Notes under the pieces: generated by a model
Seen by the model: only the letters and a program-made list of their open reading frames with translations
Told to the model about the DNA's origin: nothing
Databases searched by the model: none
Program-made: the position numbers and the translations under genes
Shown: in pieces, positions 24,339 through 32,642 of the stretch
How the letters are laid out: each line of letters begins with the position of its first letter
Position numbering within the stretch: position 1 is the stretch's first letter
Assembly (NCBI RefSeq): GCF_040930455.2
Contig: NZ_CP170494.1
Direction: 5' to 3' (one strand)
Length of the DNA: 64,000 nucleotides
Origin: Neopusillimonas maritima
GTDB lineage: Bacteria > Pseudomonadota > Gammaproteobacteria > Burkholderiales > Burkholderiaceae_B

Positions 24339-25334
24339 ATGAAAAAACTACTCGCCATTACCGCGCTGGGCGCATGTTCGCTTTTCTCCACAACCGCCGC
24401 GTTGGCAGCTGAAGCAGGTAAAGATCTGCAAAAGGTAACGTATTTGTTGCCTGCACCTAAAACGCTTCCCGCTTTTGCGCCTTGGCTGATCGCGCAGCAT
24501 CAGGGTTATTTCGCCGACGAAGGGCTTGAAGTTGAGTTCGTGACCGGCAAAGGCGGTGTTGATGTCGCCAAGCAAGTGGGTGCCGGCAACGCCGTTATCG
24601 GTGGCGCCATTGGTGACACGTCTATTATTGTGCGTGCCAACGGTGTGCCCGTTAAGTCTGTAGCCGTATTGGGCGCAGGCTCGTTAACGCTGGTTGCCTC
24701 TCATGCCGATAAGCCGGTAAACAAGCCCGCCGAATTGAAAGGCAAAGTGATCTCGGTTATGGCCTATACCGACACCACTTACTACTCTTTGCTGGGTACG
24801 ATGCGTAAAGCTGGGTTGTCGCGCGATGATGCCGATATTCAGGCCGCCGGCCCCGCTGGTGTATGGCAATTATTTGCATCCGGAAAGTCGGAAGTGATGG
24901 CCGGTGTGCCCGACTGGGTTGTAAGCGCACGCGCTGCCGGGACCAAAGTTCATATTATGCCGCGCGAAGAGGGTTTCAACAGTATGGCCCAGGCTATTCT
25001 GGCCTCTGATGAAGCAATCAAGAACAACCCTGAACTCATTCAGAAAATGGTCCGTGCCACACTGAAAGGCATGACGCTGATCATGAACGAAACCGATAAG
25101 GCCGTTGCGTCCTATGTGGAAGCAAACCCGGCGTTCAAAGGTAAGGAAGATCAGGTGCGTCAGGTGTTCGACCTGTACAACGAATACGTTTATGCAAACC
25201 AGGAAGTGCCCGGAACAATGGATCCCGAGCGCCTGGCCAACGTACAAAAGTTCTATGTATCTGAAGGTATTGTGAATACTGAAACGCCGCTCGACGAGCT
25301 GTACACCAATCAATTCGTTGGAGGCGGTCAATGA
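24339..25334 (+). CDS. ABC transporter periplasmic substrate-binding protein (NMT1/SsuA-like)
   Basis: Periplasmic binding protein of the importer. A classical signal peptide is present (residues 1-23, KK then a hydrophobic core, cleavage after LALA or ALA-A). The mature part begins with the strand VTYLLPAPKTLPAFAPWLIA and has the AQHQGYFADEGLEVEFV block and the GNAVIGGAIGDTSIIVRANG block of the NMT1/SsuA/TauA group. 331 aa is normal. GGAGGA lies just upstream of the ATG. Its end overlaps the permease gene by 4 nt (ATGA). Specificity cannot be deduced. Confidence 0.92.
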   Translation: MKKLLAITALGACSLFSTTAALAAEAGKDLQKVTYLLPAPKTLPAFAPWLIAQHQGYFADEGLEVEFVTGKGGVDVAKQVGAGNAVIGGAIGDTSIIVRANGVPVKSVAVLGAGSLTLVASHADKPVNKPAELKGKVISVMAYTDTTYYSLLGTMRKAGLSRDDADIQAAGPAGVWQLFASGKSEVMAGVPDWVVSARAAGTKVHIMPREEGFNSMAQAILASDEAIKNNPELIQKMVRATLKGMTLIMNETDKAVASYVEANPAFKGKEDQVRQVFDLYNEYVYANQEVPGTMDPERLANVQKFYVSEGIVNTETPLDELYTNQFVGGGQ

Positions 25335-26215
25335 GTTTGGAGTCATCCACGGTCAGCGTTAACCAACCTGTAGGGATGTCCCGTTCGCAAAAGCTCAATC
25401 AGCCCAAACCGAAAAAGCACTCTACAGGAGGACCTGGTGTGTCTAAACAAACTTTTACCGCATTGTGCAGCCTGGCCGTTTTGATTCTGGTGCTGGCCGC
25501 CTGGGAGTGGATCCCGGTGTGGCTGGAAACACCGGCCTATATCTGGCCGGTGTTTTCCTCGGTCGTTGAAGAGGGCATCAGAATGTGGAATACCGGCAAT
25601 TTGCTCGAGCATTTCGGTATCACCGCGCTTGAGGTCGTCATCGGGTTTTTTCTGGGTGCGTTGCTTGGGTTGTTTGTAGGCGTCGTACTGGGTTTGTCGC
25701 CCACCACGGAATCGGTGTTGTCACCTTACATCCTGGCACTGCAAATTGCACCGAAAGTGGCGTTTGCCCCTTTGTTCGTCATGTGGATGGGTTACACCAT
25801 TTACCCGAAGATTCTGGTGGGTATCCTGATTGTGTTCTTCCCCATCATGATCAACGTGTTGTCTGCCATTCGTACGGTCGACCCCGACATGGTGAATCTG
25901 GTTCGCACGTTGAACGCAACGCGGCTGCAAATTTTCCGCCTGGTTGAGTTCCCCTCGTCTTTGCCGGCTTTGTTTTCGGGTTTGCGTATCGGTTCCACGC
26001 TGGCTGTTATTGGTGTCACCGTGGGTGAACTGGTGGGCGGCAACCAAGGCTTGGGTTTCCTTCTGGTCGACTCTGAAGGCCAAGGCAACACGGCTGGTGT
26101 GTTTGTGGCCATTATCGGGCTGACCATCATCGGGATCGTGGCCTACGCGGGTGTTGTCTGGGCCGAGCGTCGTTGCTTGCATTACATCCCGAAAATCACA
26201 ACCACTACGGCTTAA
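25331..26215 (+). CDS. ABC transporter permease (NitT/TauT family)
   Basis: Inner-membrane permease of the importer, with about six hydrophobic helices after a polar N-terminal extension of roughly 38 residues. The BPD_transp_1 (EAA-type) loop is seen around VRTLNATRLQIFRLVEFPSSLPALFSGLR with the conserved Gly, followed by GSTLAVIGVTVGELVGGNQG. The long N-terminal extension could reflect a later true start; an in-frame GTG with AGGAGG just upstream (25439) would give a protein beginning VSKQTFTAL. The stop TAA shares its last A with the ATG of the SDR gene. Confidence 0.9.
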   Translation: MSLESSTVSVNQPVGMSRSQKLNQPKPKKHSTGGPGVSKQTFTALCSLAVLILVLAAWEWIPVWLETPAYIWPVFSSVVEEGIRMWNTGNLLEHFGITALEVVIGFFLGALLGLFVGVVLGLSPTTESVLSPYILALQIAPKVAFAPLFVMWMGYTIYPKILVGILIVFFPIMINVLSAIRTVDPDMVNLVRTLNATRLQIFRLVEFPSSLPALFSGLRIGSTLAVIGVTVGELVGGNQGLGFLLVDSEGQGNTAGVFVAIIGLTIIGIVAYAGVVWAERRCLHYIPKITTTTA

Positions 26216-27009
26216 TGGAAACCAGGATGCAACCCGATCAAGTTTCTATCGCAACACAAGGTTTATTGAAAGGCCGCCGGGTTTTGGTTACCGGCGGTGC
26301 CCGGGGGCTTGGCCTGGAGTTCGCCCGTCATGCAGGGCGTGCCGGCGCGGCAGTGGTGATTGCCGATATTCTGGCAAATGAATTGCATGCTGCAGCGGAA
26401 GATTTACGCGCTGAAGGCATTCAGGCACAGAGTGTGGTGTTCGACCAAAGCAGCCCGGAGTCAATCACCGATTGTGTGGTGCAGGCGGCGCAATGGCTGG
26501 GTGGGCTCGACGGCCTGGTCAATAACGCCGCTATTACCAATTCCGGTGGTAAAGCTTTGAATGAGCTGGATATCGATGTTTGGGACAAGGTCATGGCGGT
26601 GAATGTGCGGGGCACTTGGTTGATGAGCCGCGCTTGCTGGCCTGCGCTGAAAGCGTCGGGGCGCGGCAGTATTGTCAATCTGGCCTCAGACACTTCGTTG
26701 TGGGGTGCGCAGAACCTGCTGGCCTATGTTGCCAGCAAAGGCGCCGTTATCGCAATGAGTCGGTCGATGGCGCGCGAAATGGGTGTCGACAATATTACGG
26801 TCAATGCCGTGGCACCCGGATTAACGCTGGTTGAAGCGACCGAATATGTCCCTAAGCATCGTCATGAGCTTTATGAAGGGCAACGGGCCATTCAGCGTCA
26901 GCAAGTCCCCGACGATGTCAGTGGTGTGGTTACTTTTCTTCTTTCTGATCTGTCACGGTTCGTGACAGGTCAAGTCATGGCCGTCAATGGCGGCTTTGTC
27001 ATGCATTAA
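26215..27009 (+). CDS. Short-chain dehydrogenase/reductase (complete active site)
   Basis: Classical SDR with cofactor motif TGGARGLG at residues 26-33, NNAA at 103-106, and the catalytic triad Ser158, Tyr171 and Lys175 (LAYVASKGA). It would oxidise or reduce a hydroxyl/keto intermediate with NAD(P); Asp51 after the second beta strand (VVIADI) favours NAD(H). The ATG at 26215 overlaps the permease stop (TAATG), and another ATG four codons on is possible. The C-terminal G-x-V-x-AVNGGFVMH is typical. It is the intact counterpart of the degenerate SDR at 29276. Confidence 0.9.
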   Translation: METRMQPDQVSIATQGLLKGRRVLVTGGARGLGLEFARHAGRAGAAVVIADILANELHAAAEDLRAEGIQAQSVVFDQSSPESITDCVVQAAQWLGGLDGLVNNAAITNSGGKALNELDIDVWDKVMAVNVRGTWLMSRACWPALKASGRGSIVNLASDTSLWGAQNLLAYVASKGAVIAMSRSMAREMGVDNITVNAVAPGLTLVEATEYVPKHRHELYEGQRAIQRQQVPDDVSGVVTFLLSDLSRFVTGQVMAVNGGFVMH

Positions 27010-27026
27010 CCATAAAGGTGAGTTCT

Positions 27027-27557
27027 ATGAGCGAACAAGCAGTAAGTGAGAAACCTTCCTGGGAGCGTCCTGAAGGCGCCAGTTTCGAAGATTGGATGCA
27101 AACACGTATTGCACGTTATTCAACACGCAAATACGACTGGGACGCCTTGAAGTTCCAGGCTGATTACGACCCCAAGTATCGTCGTGCCCAAATGCGTTAT
27201 GTGGGTACCGGTGGTACTGGTGTGGCGCAAGATGTGAATACCGTCCCTTCGGAAAACTTCACGTTTTCAACCATGGTTATCCCGGCCGGGCACATTGGCC
27301 CATCTCATTTGCACACCGACGTTGAAGAAGTGTTCTTCGTTATTCGCGGCAAGATGAAGCTGGTGCTTGAGAAAGATGGTGAACGTTTTGAAACCATTCT
27401 GACCGATCGCGACCTCGTTTCAGTTCCACCGGGCGTTTATCGTGAAGAGATCAATATCGGTGATGAAGATGCGTTGATGTGTGTGATGTTGGGCGCTAAA
27501 AAACCCATTATCCCCACCTATCCGCCCGAGCACCCTTTGTCGAAAATCAAGCGCTGA
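27027..27557 (+). CDS. Cupin-domain protein with an incomplete second metal motif
   Basis: Single cupin domain of 176 aa. Motif 1 is GPSHLHTDVEEVFFVIRG, with His94, His96 and Glu100/101. Motif 2 is LVSVPPGVYREEIN, where the usual metal-binding His after P-x-G-x2 is Arg139. It may therefore bind metal with three ligands or not be a metalloenzyme. The N-terminal 50 residues are outside the cupin fold and include a conserved-looking WERPEGASFEDWMQTR. The ATG at 27027 with AAAGGTG upstream is chosen over a GTG three codons earlier. A role as a dioxygenase, isomerase or binding protein in the island pathway is open. Confidence 0.82.
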   Translation: MSEQAVSEKPSWERPEGASFEDWMQTRIARYSTRKYDWDALKFQADYDPKYRRAQMRYVGTGGTGVAQDVNTVPSENFTFSTMVIPAGHIGPSHLHTDVEEVFFVIRGKMKLVLEKDGERFETILTDRDLVSVPPGVYREEINIGDEDALMCVMLGAKKPIIPTYPPEHPLSKIKR

Positions 27558-27582
27558 TCTCTACAAAACAAAGGAATAACCC

Positions 27583-28437
27583 GTGACCCAGGCTTTTCCC
27601 AACAACGATACGTCGATTTCTTCCGATCCTTTTTTCACTTACGAGGTTGTGAAAACAGGGAAGGGGGATATCGGTTTGCGTCGCTGCGGCCAGGGGCCTC
27701 ACACGGTTGTACTTTTGCATGGCATCAGTTCGGGCGCCGACTCCTGGCGGGAGTGCGCCCGATTATTGCAGAACGATATGCAGGTTGTCGCCTGGGATGC
27801 GCCCGGCTATGGTCATTCCACCCCCTTGGGGCAAGCTCAGCCGCAGGCGGTTGATTATGCTCACCAATTGCAATGTTTGTTAAACGAGTTGGGCGTTGAT
27901 CACTGCCTGGTAGTGGGGCATTCGCTGGGTGCGCTCATGGCGTCGGGCTTGGCAAAACAACACGACCCTCGTGTTAAGCAATTTTTGTTAATCAGTCCGG
28001 CGCTGGGTTACGGTGGTACTGATAAAGCCGATCAGGTTCGAGCAGGCCGGTTTGCTGCGCTGGCCGAGAAAGGCGTGCAGGGCATTGCCCAAGCATTGCC
28101 GAACCGACTGCTTTCGGCGTTCGCTTCAGAGGGCCATCGGCAGGCCGTGACTGCAAACGCCATGAAGCTTAATGAAGGCGGATATAGACAAGCGGTCGAG
28201 CTCCTTTGTGGCGACGATATTTATCGTTATGCCGATGATTTTCCTCAGAACACGCTTGTTTATTGCGGTGATGCCGATATTGTGACGCCACCCGAACAAT
28301 CGGCTGAATTTGCCGAGCGCATGGGTTTCCCGTTTGAGCTGATTTCACAAGCGGGGCATGCCAGTTACATTGAACAGCCGCAACAGATCGCCGATTTAAT
28401 TCAGCAGGCCATGTCGAATGTTCGAGGTGTTGCGTGA
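27583..28437 (+). CDS. Alpha/beta-fold hydrolase
   Basis: Serine hydrolase of the alpha/beta fold. The nucleophile elbow GHSLG places Ser114, the acid is Asp232 in GDADIVTPPEQ, and the base is His259 in QAGHASY. The oxyanion HG-I motif (LLHGISSG, residues 44-51) is present. 284 aa. Such enzymes in ring-degradation clusters often hydrolyse C-C bonds of meta-cleavage products, enol-lactones, or thioesters; the sequence does not decide among these. The lid (about 140-215) is rich in Ala/Leu/Arg. The start follows 25 nt after the cupin gene, and its stop overlaps the IclR start by 4 nt (GTGA). Confidence 0.88.
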   Translation: MTQAFPNNDTSISSDPFFTYEVVKTGKGDIGLRRCGQGPHTVVLLHGISSGADSWRECARLLQNDMQVVAWDAPGYGHSTPLGQAQPQAVDYAHQLQCLLNELGVDHCLVVGHSLGALMASGLAKQHDPRVKQFLLISPALGYGGTDKADQVRAGRFAALAEKGVQGIAQALPNRLLSAFASEGHRQAVTANAMKLNEGGYRQAVELLCGDDIYRYADDFPQNTLVYCGDADIVTPPEQSAEFAERMGFPFELISQAGHASYIEQPQQIADLIQQAMSNVRGVA

Positions 28438-29243
28438 ACATGAATGAATTCGGCCGCCTTGAGGCGGCTCAGCGTTATACGGTCCCGGGGTTGGAGCGTG
28501 GTTTGCGTATTCTGACCGCTTTTACACGCCGGGAGCCGGTGTTGTCGGCGCCGGAGCTTGCCCGTCGCTTGTCCATTCCCCGCTCTACTGTGTTTCGTTT
28601 GCTATCGACGCTGGAGCAGTTGGGTCTGGTTGAGCGCGACGAAAGCGGGCGTGATTATCGTTTGGGTACCGGCGCGCTTCGTTTGGGGTTCGAATGCCTG
28701 GCCTCGAAAGAGCTTACTGAACTGGGGCGTCCGATTCTTGAACGCTTGCGCGATATCACCGGTTGTTCATGCAATCTGGTGGTGCGCGACGGTCGTTCCG
28801 TGGTGTATGTTGCCCGGGCGGTGGTGCAAACCCCCTATGCAAATACGGTTCACCTGGGAACCCGTTTACCCGCACACGCCACCTTGTTCGGCCGTGTTTT
28901 ATTGCGTGACCTCTCGTTCGAAAAACTGCAGCAGCTTTATCCCGAAGAGCAGTTGCAGGCGGCCACACCGAAAACACCAGCAACGGTTGCGCAACTGTAT
29001 CGCCTGATTCAAACCGATCGGGCACACGACTACGTGTTTGATCAAGGCTATTTTGAACCGAATATTTCCACCCTGGCTGTACCCGTTTTCGGGCAGGCGG
29101 GGAAAGTGGTTGCCGCTTTAGGCATCACGGTTTCCGGGAATAAACATACTCCTGAAAACATCACTGAATTAGCGCGCAGCGCGTGTGAGGCGGCCGACGA
29201 CTTGTCGGGCCTGCTCGATCACGTGGCCGCATCCCGTCATTAA
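28434..29243 (+). CDS. IclR-family transcriptional regulator (within the plus-strand operon)
   Basis: IclR regulator with a winged HTH (about residues 14-80; VPGLERGLRILTAFTRR, APELARRLSIPRSTVFRLL) and an effector domain (about 90-255; HLGTRLPAHATLFGRVLLRD, FEPNISTLAVPVFG). It is a paralogue of the regulator at 20262, matching over its whole length. The GTG at 28434 overlaps the hydrolase stop by 4 nt; an ATG two codons later is an alternative. Its embedding in the middle of a catabolic operon, together with the TTCCATAT/GATATGG repeats in the divergent region, suggests autoregulation of the island. Confidence 0.9.
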   Translation: MNMNEFGRLEAAQRYTVPGLERGLRILTAFTRREPVLSAPELARRLSIPRSTVFRLLSTLEQLGLVERDESGRDYRLGTGALRLGFECLASKELTELGRPILERLRDITGCSCNLVVRDGRSVVYVARAVVQTPYANTVHLGTRLPAHATLFGRVLLRDLSFEKLQQLYPEEQLQAATPKTPATVAQLYRLIQTDRAHDYVFDQGYFEPNISTLAVPVFGQAGKVVAALGITVSGNKHTPENITELARSACEAADDLSGLLDHVAASRH

Positions 29244-29275
29244 GCGTGTAAAAGTTTAAGAATGAAGAGGTATCA

Positions 29276-30067
29276 ATGATTAACCTGGAAGGAAAAGTGG
29301 CGGTGGTTACCGGCGGCAGTTCCGGTATTGGTCTGGCAACAGTAAAGCTGTTGCTCGAGCAAGGCGCCCACGTTGCCTTTTGCGGGCGCAGTGCTGAACG
29401 TCTTGAGTCGGTTGCCGCTCAATTGCGTAAAGATTTTCCGCAGAGCCGTTTCTTGACACAAATATGCGATGTTTTGAATCCGGACGATGTTCACGCGTTT
29501 GCGCAGGCTGTACGCGATCAATTGGGCAAGCCCGCGATGTTGATCAACAACGCCGGGCAAGGGCGTTTGTCTACGTTTGCCGATACGGATGATCAGGCCT
29601 GGGAACAAGAGTTGCGTTTGAAGTTCTTCTCGGTGATTCATCCAACGCGTACGTTTCTGCCCGATCTGGAAACGCAGGACGAGGCCGCTGTTGTGTGCGT
29701 GAACTCATTGCTGGCGGCACAGCCTGAGCCACATATGGTCGCAACCTCGGCCGCGCGCGCCGGGGTAATGAACCTGGTTCGATCATTGGCTACGGAGTTT
29801 GCGCCCAAAGGTATTCGTGTGAACGGTATCTTGCTGGGCCTGGTTGATTCCGGCCAATGGCGCCGCCGCTTTGAGGCGCGCGAAGATAAAAGCCAGACTT
29901 GGGAGCAATGGTCTCTTGAGCTGGCACAACGTAAACATATTCAATTAGGGCGATTAGGGCGGCCTGAAGAAGCCGCCCGCGCCATTGTTTTTCTTGCGAC
30001 GCCGTTGTCCTCTTACACAACAGGCTCACATATCGACGTTTCCGGAGGAGTGTCCCGCCATGCATAA
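29276..30067 (+). CDS. Short-chain dehydrogenase-fold protein lacking the Tyr-Lys pair
   Basis: SDR fold with an intact cofactor motif TGGSSGIG (residues 12-19), NNAG (91-94) and the usual C-terminal TTGSHIDVSGG. The active-site segment reads HMVATSAARAGV: Ser144 is kept, but the catalytic Tyr is Thr157 and the Lys is Arg161 (T-x3-R instead of Y-x3-K). It may still bind NAD(P) but should not work by the standard SDR mechanism; a binding, structural or altered catalytic role is possible. It is not a pseudogene: the frame is intact and the ThDP-enzyme gene overlaps its end by 8 nt. Confidence 0.85.
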   Translation: MINLEGKVAVVTGGSSGIGLATVKLLLEQGAHVAFCGRSAERLESVAAQLRKDFPQSRFLTQICDVLNPDDVHAFAQAVRDQLGKPAMLINNAGQGRLSTFADTDDQAWEQELRLKFFSVIHPTRTFLPDLETQDEAAVVCVNSLLAAQPEPHMVATSAARAGVMNLVRSLATEFAPKGIRVNGILLGLVDSGQWRRRFEAREDKSQTWEQWSLELAQRKHIQLGRLGRPEEAARAIVFLATPLSSYTTGSHIDVSGGVSRHA

Positions 30068-31745
30068 AAAGAATGTTGAAGTAACTGTCGGCTCGGCGAT
30101 AGCCGCCTTTCTTGAGGAATGCGGGGTGAAAACGGCATTCGGCGTCATCTCCATTCACAATATGCCCATTCTCGACGCATTCGGCGAGCGCGGTGTTGTG
30201 CGATTTGTTCCCGCACGCGGCGAGGCCGGTGGAACCAATATGGCCGATTCGTATGCTCGTACCACAGGTGAGTTGGGCGTTTGCCTGACCAGCACAGGTA
30301 CGGCTGCCGGCAATGCGGCGGGTGCCATGGTGGAAGCCTTAACGGCGGGGACCCCGATGTTGCATATTACGGGTCAAATCGAGAGCCAGTATCTAGACCA
30401 AGGCCTTTCGTATATTCACGAGGCACCCGATCAACTAACCATGCTAGAGGCCGTGTCCAAAGCCGCTTTCCGGGTGCGCAGCGCGGAAACGGCGCTCAGT
30501 ACCATCAAGCACGCAGTACAAATTGCCATGACGGCACCAACCGGCCCGGTAAGCGTCGAAATTCCCATCGATATTCAAGGTGCGCTCATTAGTATGCCCA
30601 CCGACCTTCGCCCTCTGGAGGTGCCGGTTTATCAACCCTCGGAAGCCTCGTTGGATCGTTTGGCCGAGCGTTTGTTGCAGGCCAAGCGTCCCTTGTTGTG
30701 GCTGGGTGGCGGCGCGCGTCATGCCGGCCAGGCAGTTCAGCGTCTGATGAAGATGGGTTTTTGTGTGGTGACCAGTACACAGGGGCGCGGTATTGTTCCC
30801 GAAAATGATCCGCAATCGCTGGGGGCCTTTAATTTGCATAAGCCGATTGAGGCGTTTTATCAAACCTGCGACGCCATGGTGGTGGTCGGTTCACGCTTGC
30901 GTGGTAATGAAACACTGAAGTATCAGTTGAAACTGCCACGCCCGTTGTATCGCGTTGATGCCGATCCCGGCAGTGAAGGGCGTTGCTACGAAACCGACGC
31001 CTTCGTACATGGCGATTCGCGTTTGGTGCTGGAAGGCCTGGCCGATCGTCTGGAAGGAAAAATGCGCGTTGACGCCCAGTTCCAAAGCGATTTACAAGCG
31101 GCCAAAAGCGCTGCCGTGGCCAGTTTGGTTGATGGTTTGGGGCCGTATTCCACGTTGGTCGAGGCATTGCAAGCCGCCGTCGGCCAGAACTTCAATTGGG
31201 TACGCGACGTTACGGTGTCCAACAGTACATGGGGCAACCGTTATTTGTATTTGTTCGACCCCAAAGCGGGTGTACATGCCTTAGGTGGGGGCATTGGCCA
31301 GGGTTTGGCCATGGGCATTGGCGCGGCAATTGGTTCGGCGCAAGCTCACACGGGCAAGAAAACGTATTGTCTGGCCGGCGACGGCGGTTTCATTCTGAAT
31401 TTGGGTGAATTGGCCACGGCTGTGCAAGAGAAAGCCAATATGGTCATTATTCTGATGAACGATAAAGGCTATGGCGTAATCAAGAACATTCAAGATGCGC
31501 AATATGGCGGGCGGCGCCATTATGTCGATCTGCATACCCCCGATTATGCTGGACTGTGTGAGTCGCTTAGCATTCCGCATGCCCGGGTCAGCAATCTGGA
31601 GAGCATTGGCGAGGTGTTGCAAACGGCTATTGCAACAGAAGGCCCGTTTATGGTGGAGATCGACATGCTGTCCATCGGTCAATTCAAGACGGCATTTGCG
31701 GGGCCTCCGGTGAACCAGCCGGAACCGATGACAATGAATTCGTAA
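30060..31745 (+). CDS. ThDP-dependent enzyme (acetolactate synthase / benzoylformate decarboxylase superfamily)
   Basis: Thiamine-diphosphate enzyme of the POX/ALS/BFD fold, 561 aa. The N-terminal catalytic Glu55 lies in ARGEAGGTNMADSYAR, and a central cofactor-like domain (about 195-335) follows. The C-terminal PP domain has the Mg/ThDP motif GDGG (440-443) ending in Asn467 (MNDKGYG). The island context points to decarboxylation of a 2-oxo acid or a carboligation rather than branched-chain synthesis; no small regulatory subunit is nearby. The ATG at 30060, with GGAGGAG about 11 nt upstream, is chosen over an in-frame start at 29985 inside the SDR gene. Confidence 0.88.
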   Translation: MHKKNVEVTVGSAIAAFLEECGVKTAFGVISIHNMPILDAFGERGVVRFVPARGEAGGTNMADSYARTTGELGVCLTSTGTAAGNAAGAMVEALTAGTPMLHITGQIESQYLDQGLSYIHEAPDQLTMLEAVSKAAFRVRSAETALSTIKHAVQIAMTAPTGPVSVEIPIDIQGALISMPTDLRPLEVPVYQPSEASLDRLAERLLQAKRPLLWLGGGARHAGQAVQRLMKMGFCVVTSTQGRGIVPENDPQSLGAFNLHKPIEAFYQTCDAMVVVGSRLRGNETLKYQLKLPRPLYRVDADPGSEGRCYETDAFVHGDSRLVLEGLADRLEGKMRVDAQFQSDLQAAKSAAVASLVDGLGPYSTLVEALQAAVGQNFNWVRDVTVSNSTWGNRYLYLFDPKAGVHALGGGIGQGLAMGIGAAIGSAQAHTGKKTYCLAGDGGFILNLGELATAVQEKANMVIILMNDKGYGVIKNIQDAQYGGRRHYVDLHTPDYAGLCESLSIPHARVSNLESIGEVLQTAIATEGPFMVEIDMLSIGQFKTAFAGPPVNQPEPMTMNS

Positions 31746-31758
31746 TCGAAGGTAGAAA

Positions 31759-32574
31759 ATGACAGTAGAACGTATCGCTTTGGTTGGTTTCGGTGCTATT
31801 GGTCGTGCCGTGTTCGATTTGATTGCAGACGACAACCGTTTGGAAATTGACCAAATCGTGGTGCCCGCCGAGTTGGTTCAGCCGATAAAAGAGGAATTGG
31901 CGCAACGCCCCAATGCCGCCTTGTTGACCGTATCCGATCATGTTTCCTATGACGACCGCCCTGATCTCATCGTTGAGTGTGCCGGTCATAGCGCCATTGA
32001 AACGCACGTGCTGCCGGGCCTGAAGGCTGGGATTCCTTGCATGGTGGTCTCTATCGGCGCGTTATCGGAACCGGGTTTGCCCGAACAACTGGAAGCCGCC
32101 GCGCAGGCCGGCAATACGCAGGTGCATTTGCTGTCGGGCGCCATTGGCGGTATTGATGCTCTGGCGGCGGCACGCGTGGCCGGGCTGGATGAAGTCACTT
32201 ATGTTGGCCGCAAGCCGCCTTTGGGTTGGTTGGGCACACCTGCCGAAGAAAAGCTTGATTTGCATAACCTGAAAGAGAAAGAGATTTTCTTTGAAGGGTC
32301 CGCCCGCGACGCGGCGCGCTTGTTTCCCAAGAACGCGAACGTGGCGGCTACTTTGTCATTAGCCGGAATCGGACTGGATAAAACCAAGGTGAAGCTGTAT
32401 GCGGATCCAACCGTGTCGGAAAATATTCACTATTACGAAGCACAAGGTGCATTCGGCTTTATGGGTGTCACCTTGAAAGGCAAACCGTTGGCAAGCAACC
32501 CGAAAACCTCTGCGTTAACGGTGTATAGCGTGGTGCGTGCCCTTAAAAACCGTGTTCAATCTGTGGCGATTTGA
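31759..32574 (+). CDS. L-aspartate dehydrogenase family protein
   Basis: NAD(P)-dependent amino-acid dehydrogenase of the aspartate dehydrogenase (NadX) family, which converts L-aspartate to iminoaspartate/oxaloacetate and ammonia. The Rossmann motif GFGAIG is at residues 10-15. Family blocks include SGAIGGIDALAAARVAGLD, the Lys-Asn-Ala-Asn-Val-Ala segment at 191-196, catalytic-type His224 (ENIHYYEAQGAFG) and the C-terminal SNPKTSALTVYSVV. 271 aa is normal. No nadA or nadC is nearby, so its role is more likely catabolic: processing aspartate or a related amino or imino acid released from the island's substrate. It lies 13 nt after the ThDP gene. Confidence 0.87.
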   Translation: MTVERIALVGFGAIGRAVFDLIADDNRLEIDQIVVPAELVQPIKEELAQRPNAALLTVSDHVSYDDRPDLIVECAGHSAIETHVLPGLKAGIPCMVVSIGALSEPGLPEQLEAAAQAGNTQVHLLSGAIGGIDALAAARVAGLDEVTYVGRKPPLGWLGTPAEEKLDLHNLKEKEIFFEGSARDAARLFPKNANVAATLSLAGIGLDKTKVKLYADPTVSENIHYYEAQGAFGFMGVTLKGKPLASNPKTSALTVYSVVRALKNRVQSVAI

Positions 32575-32642
32575 AACGTTTCAGCGCAAAGCTCAATGGC
32601 ATGGATAAATTGAGTGCGCACGAATGGATGAAAGGATAAGTA

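Noticed and set aside
30060..31745. Acetolactate synthase large subunit (ilvB/ilvI)
   Set aside because: No ilvN/ilvH regulatory subunit or ilvC is adjacent, and the operon is catabolic; the fold is shared with decarboxylases and lyases.
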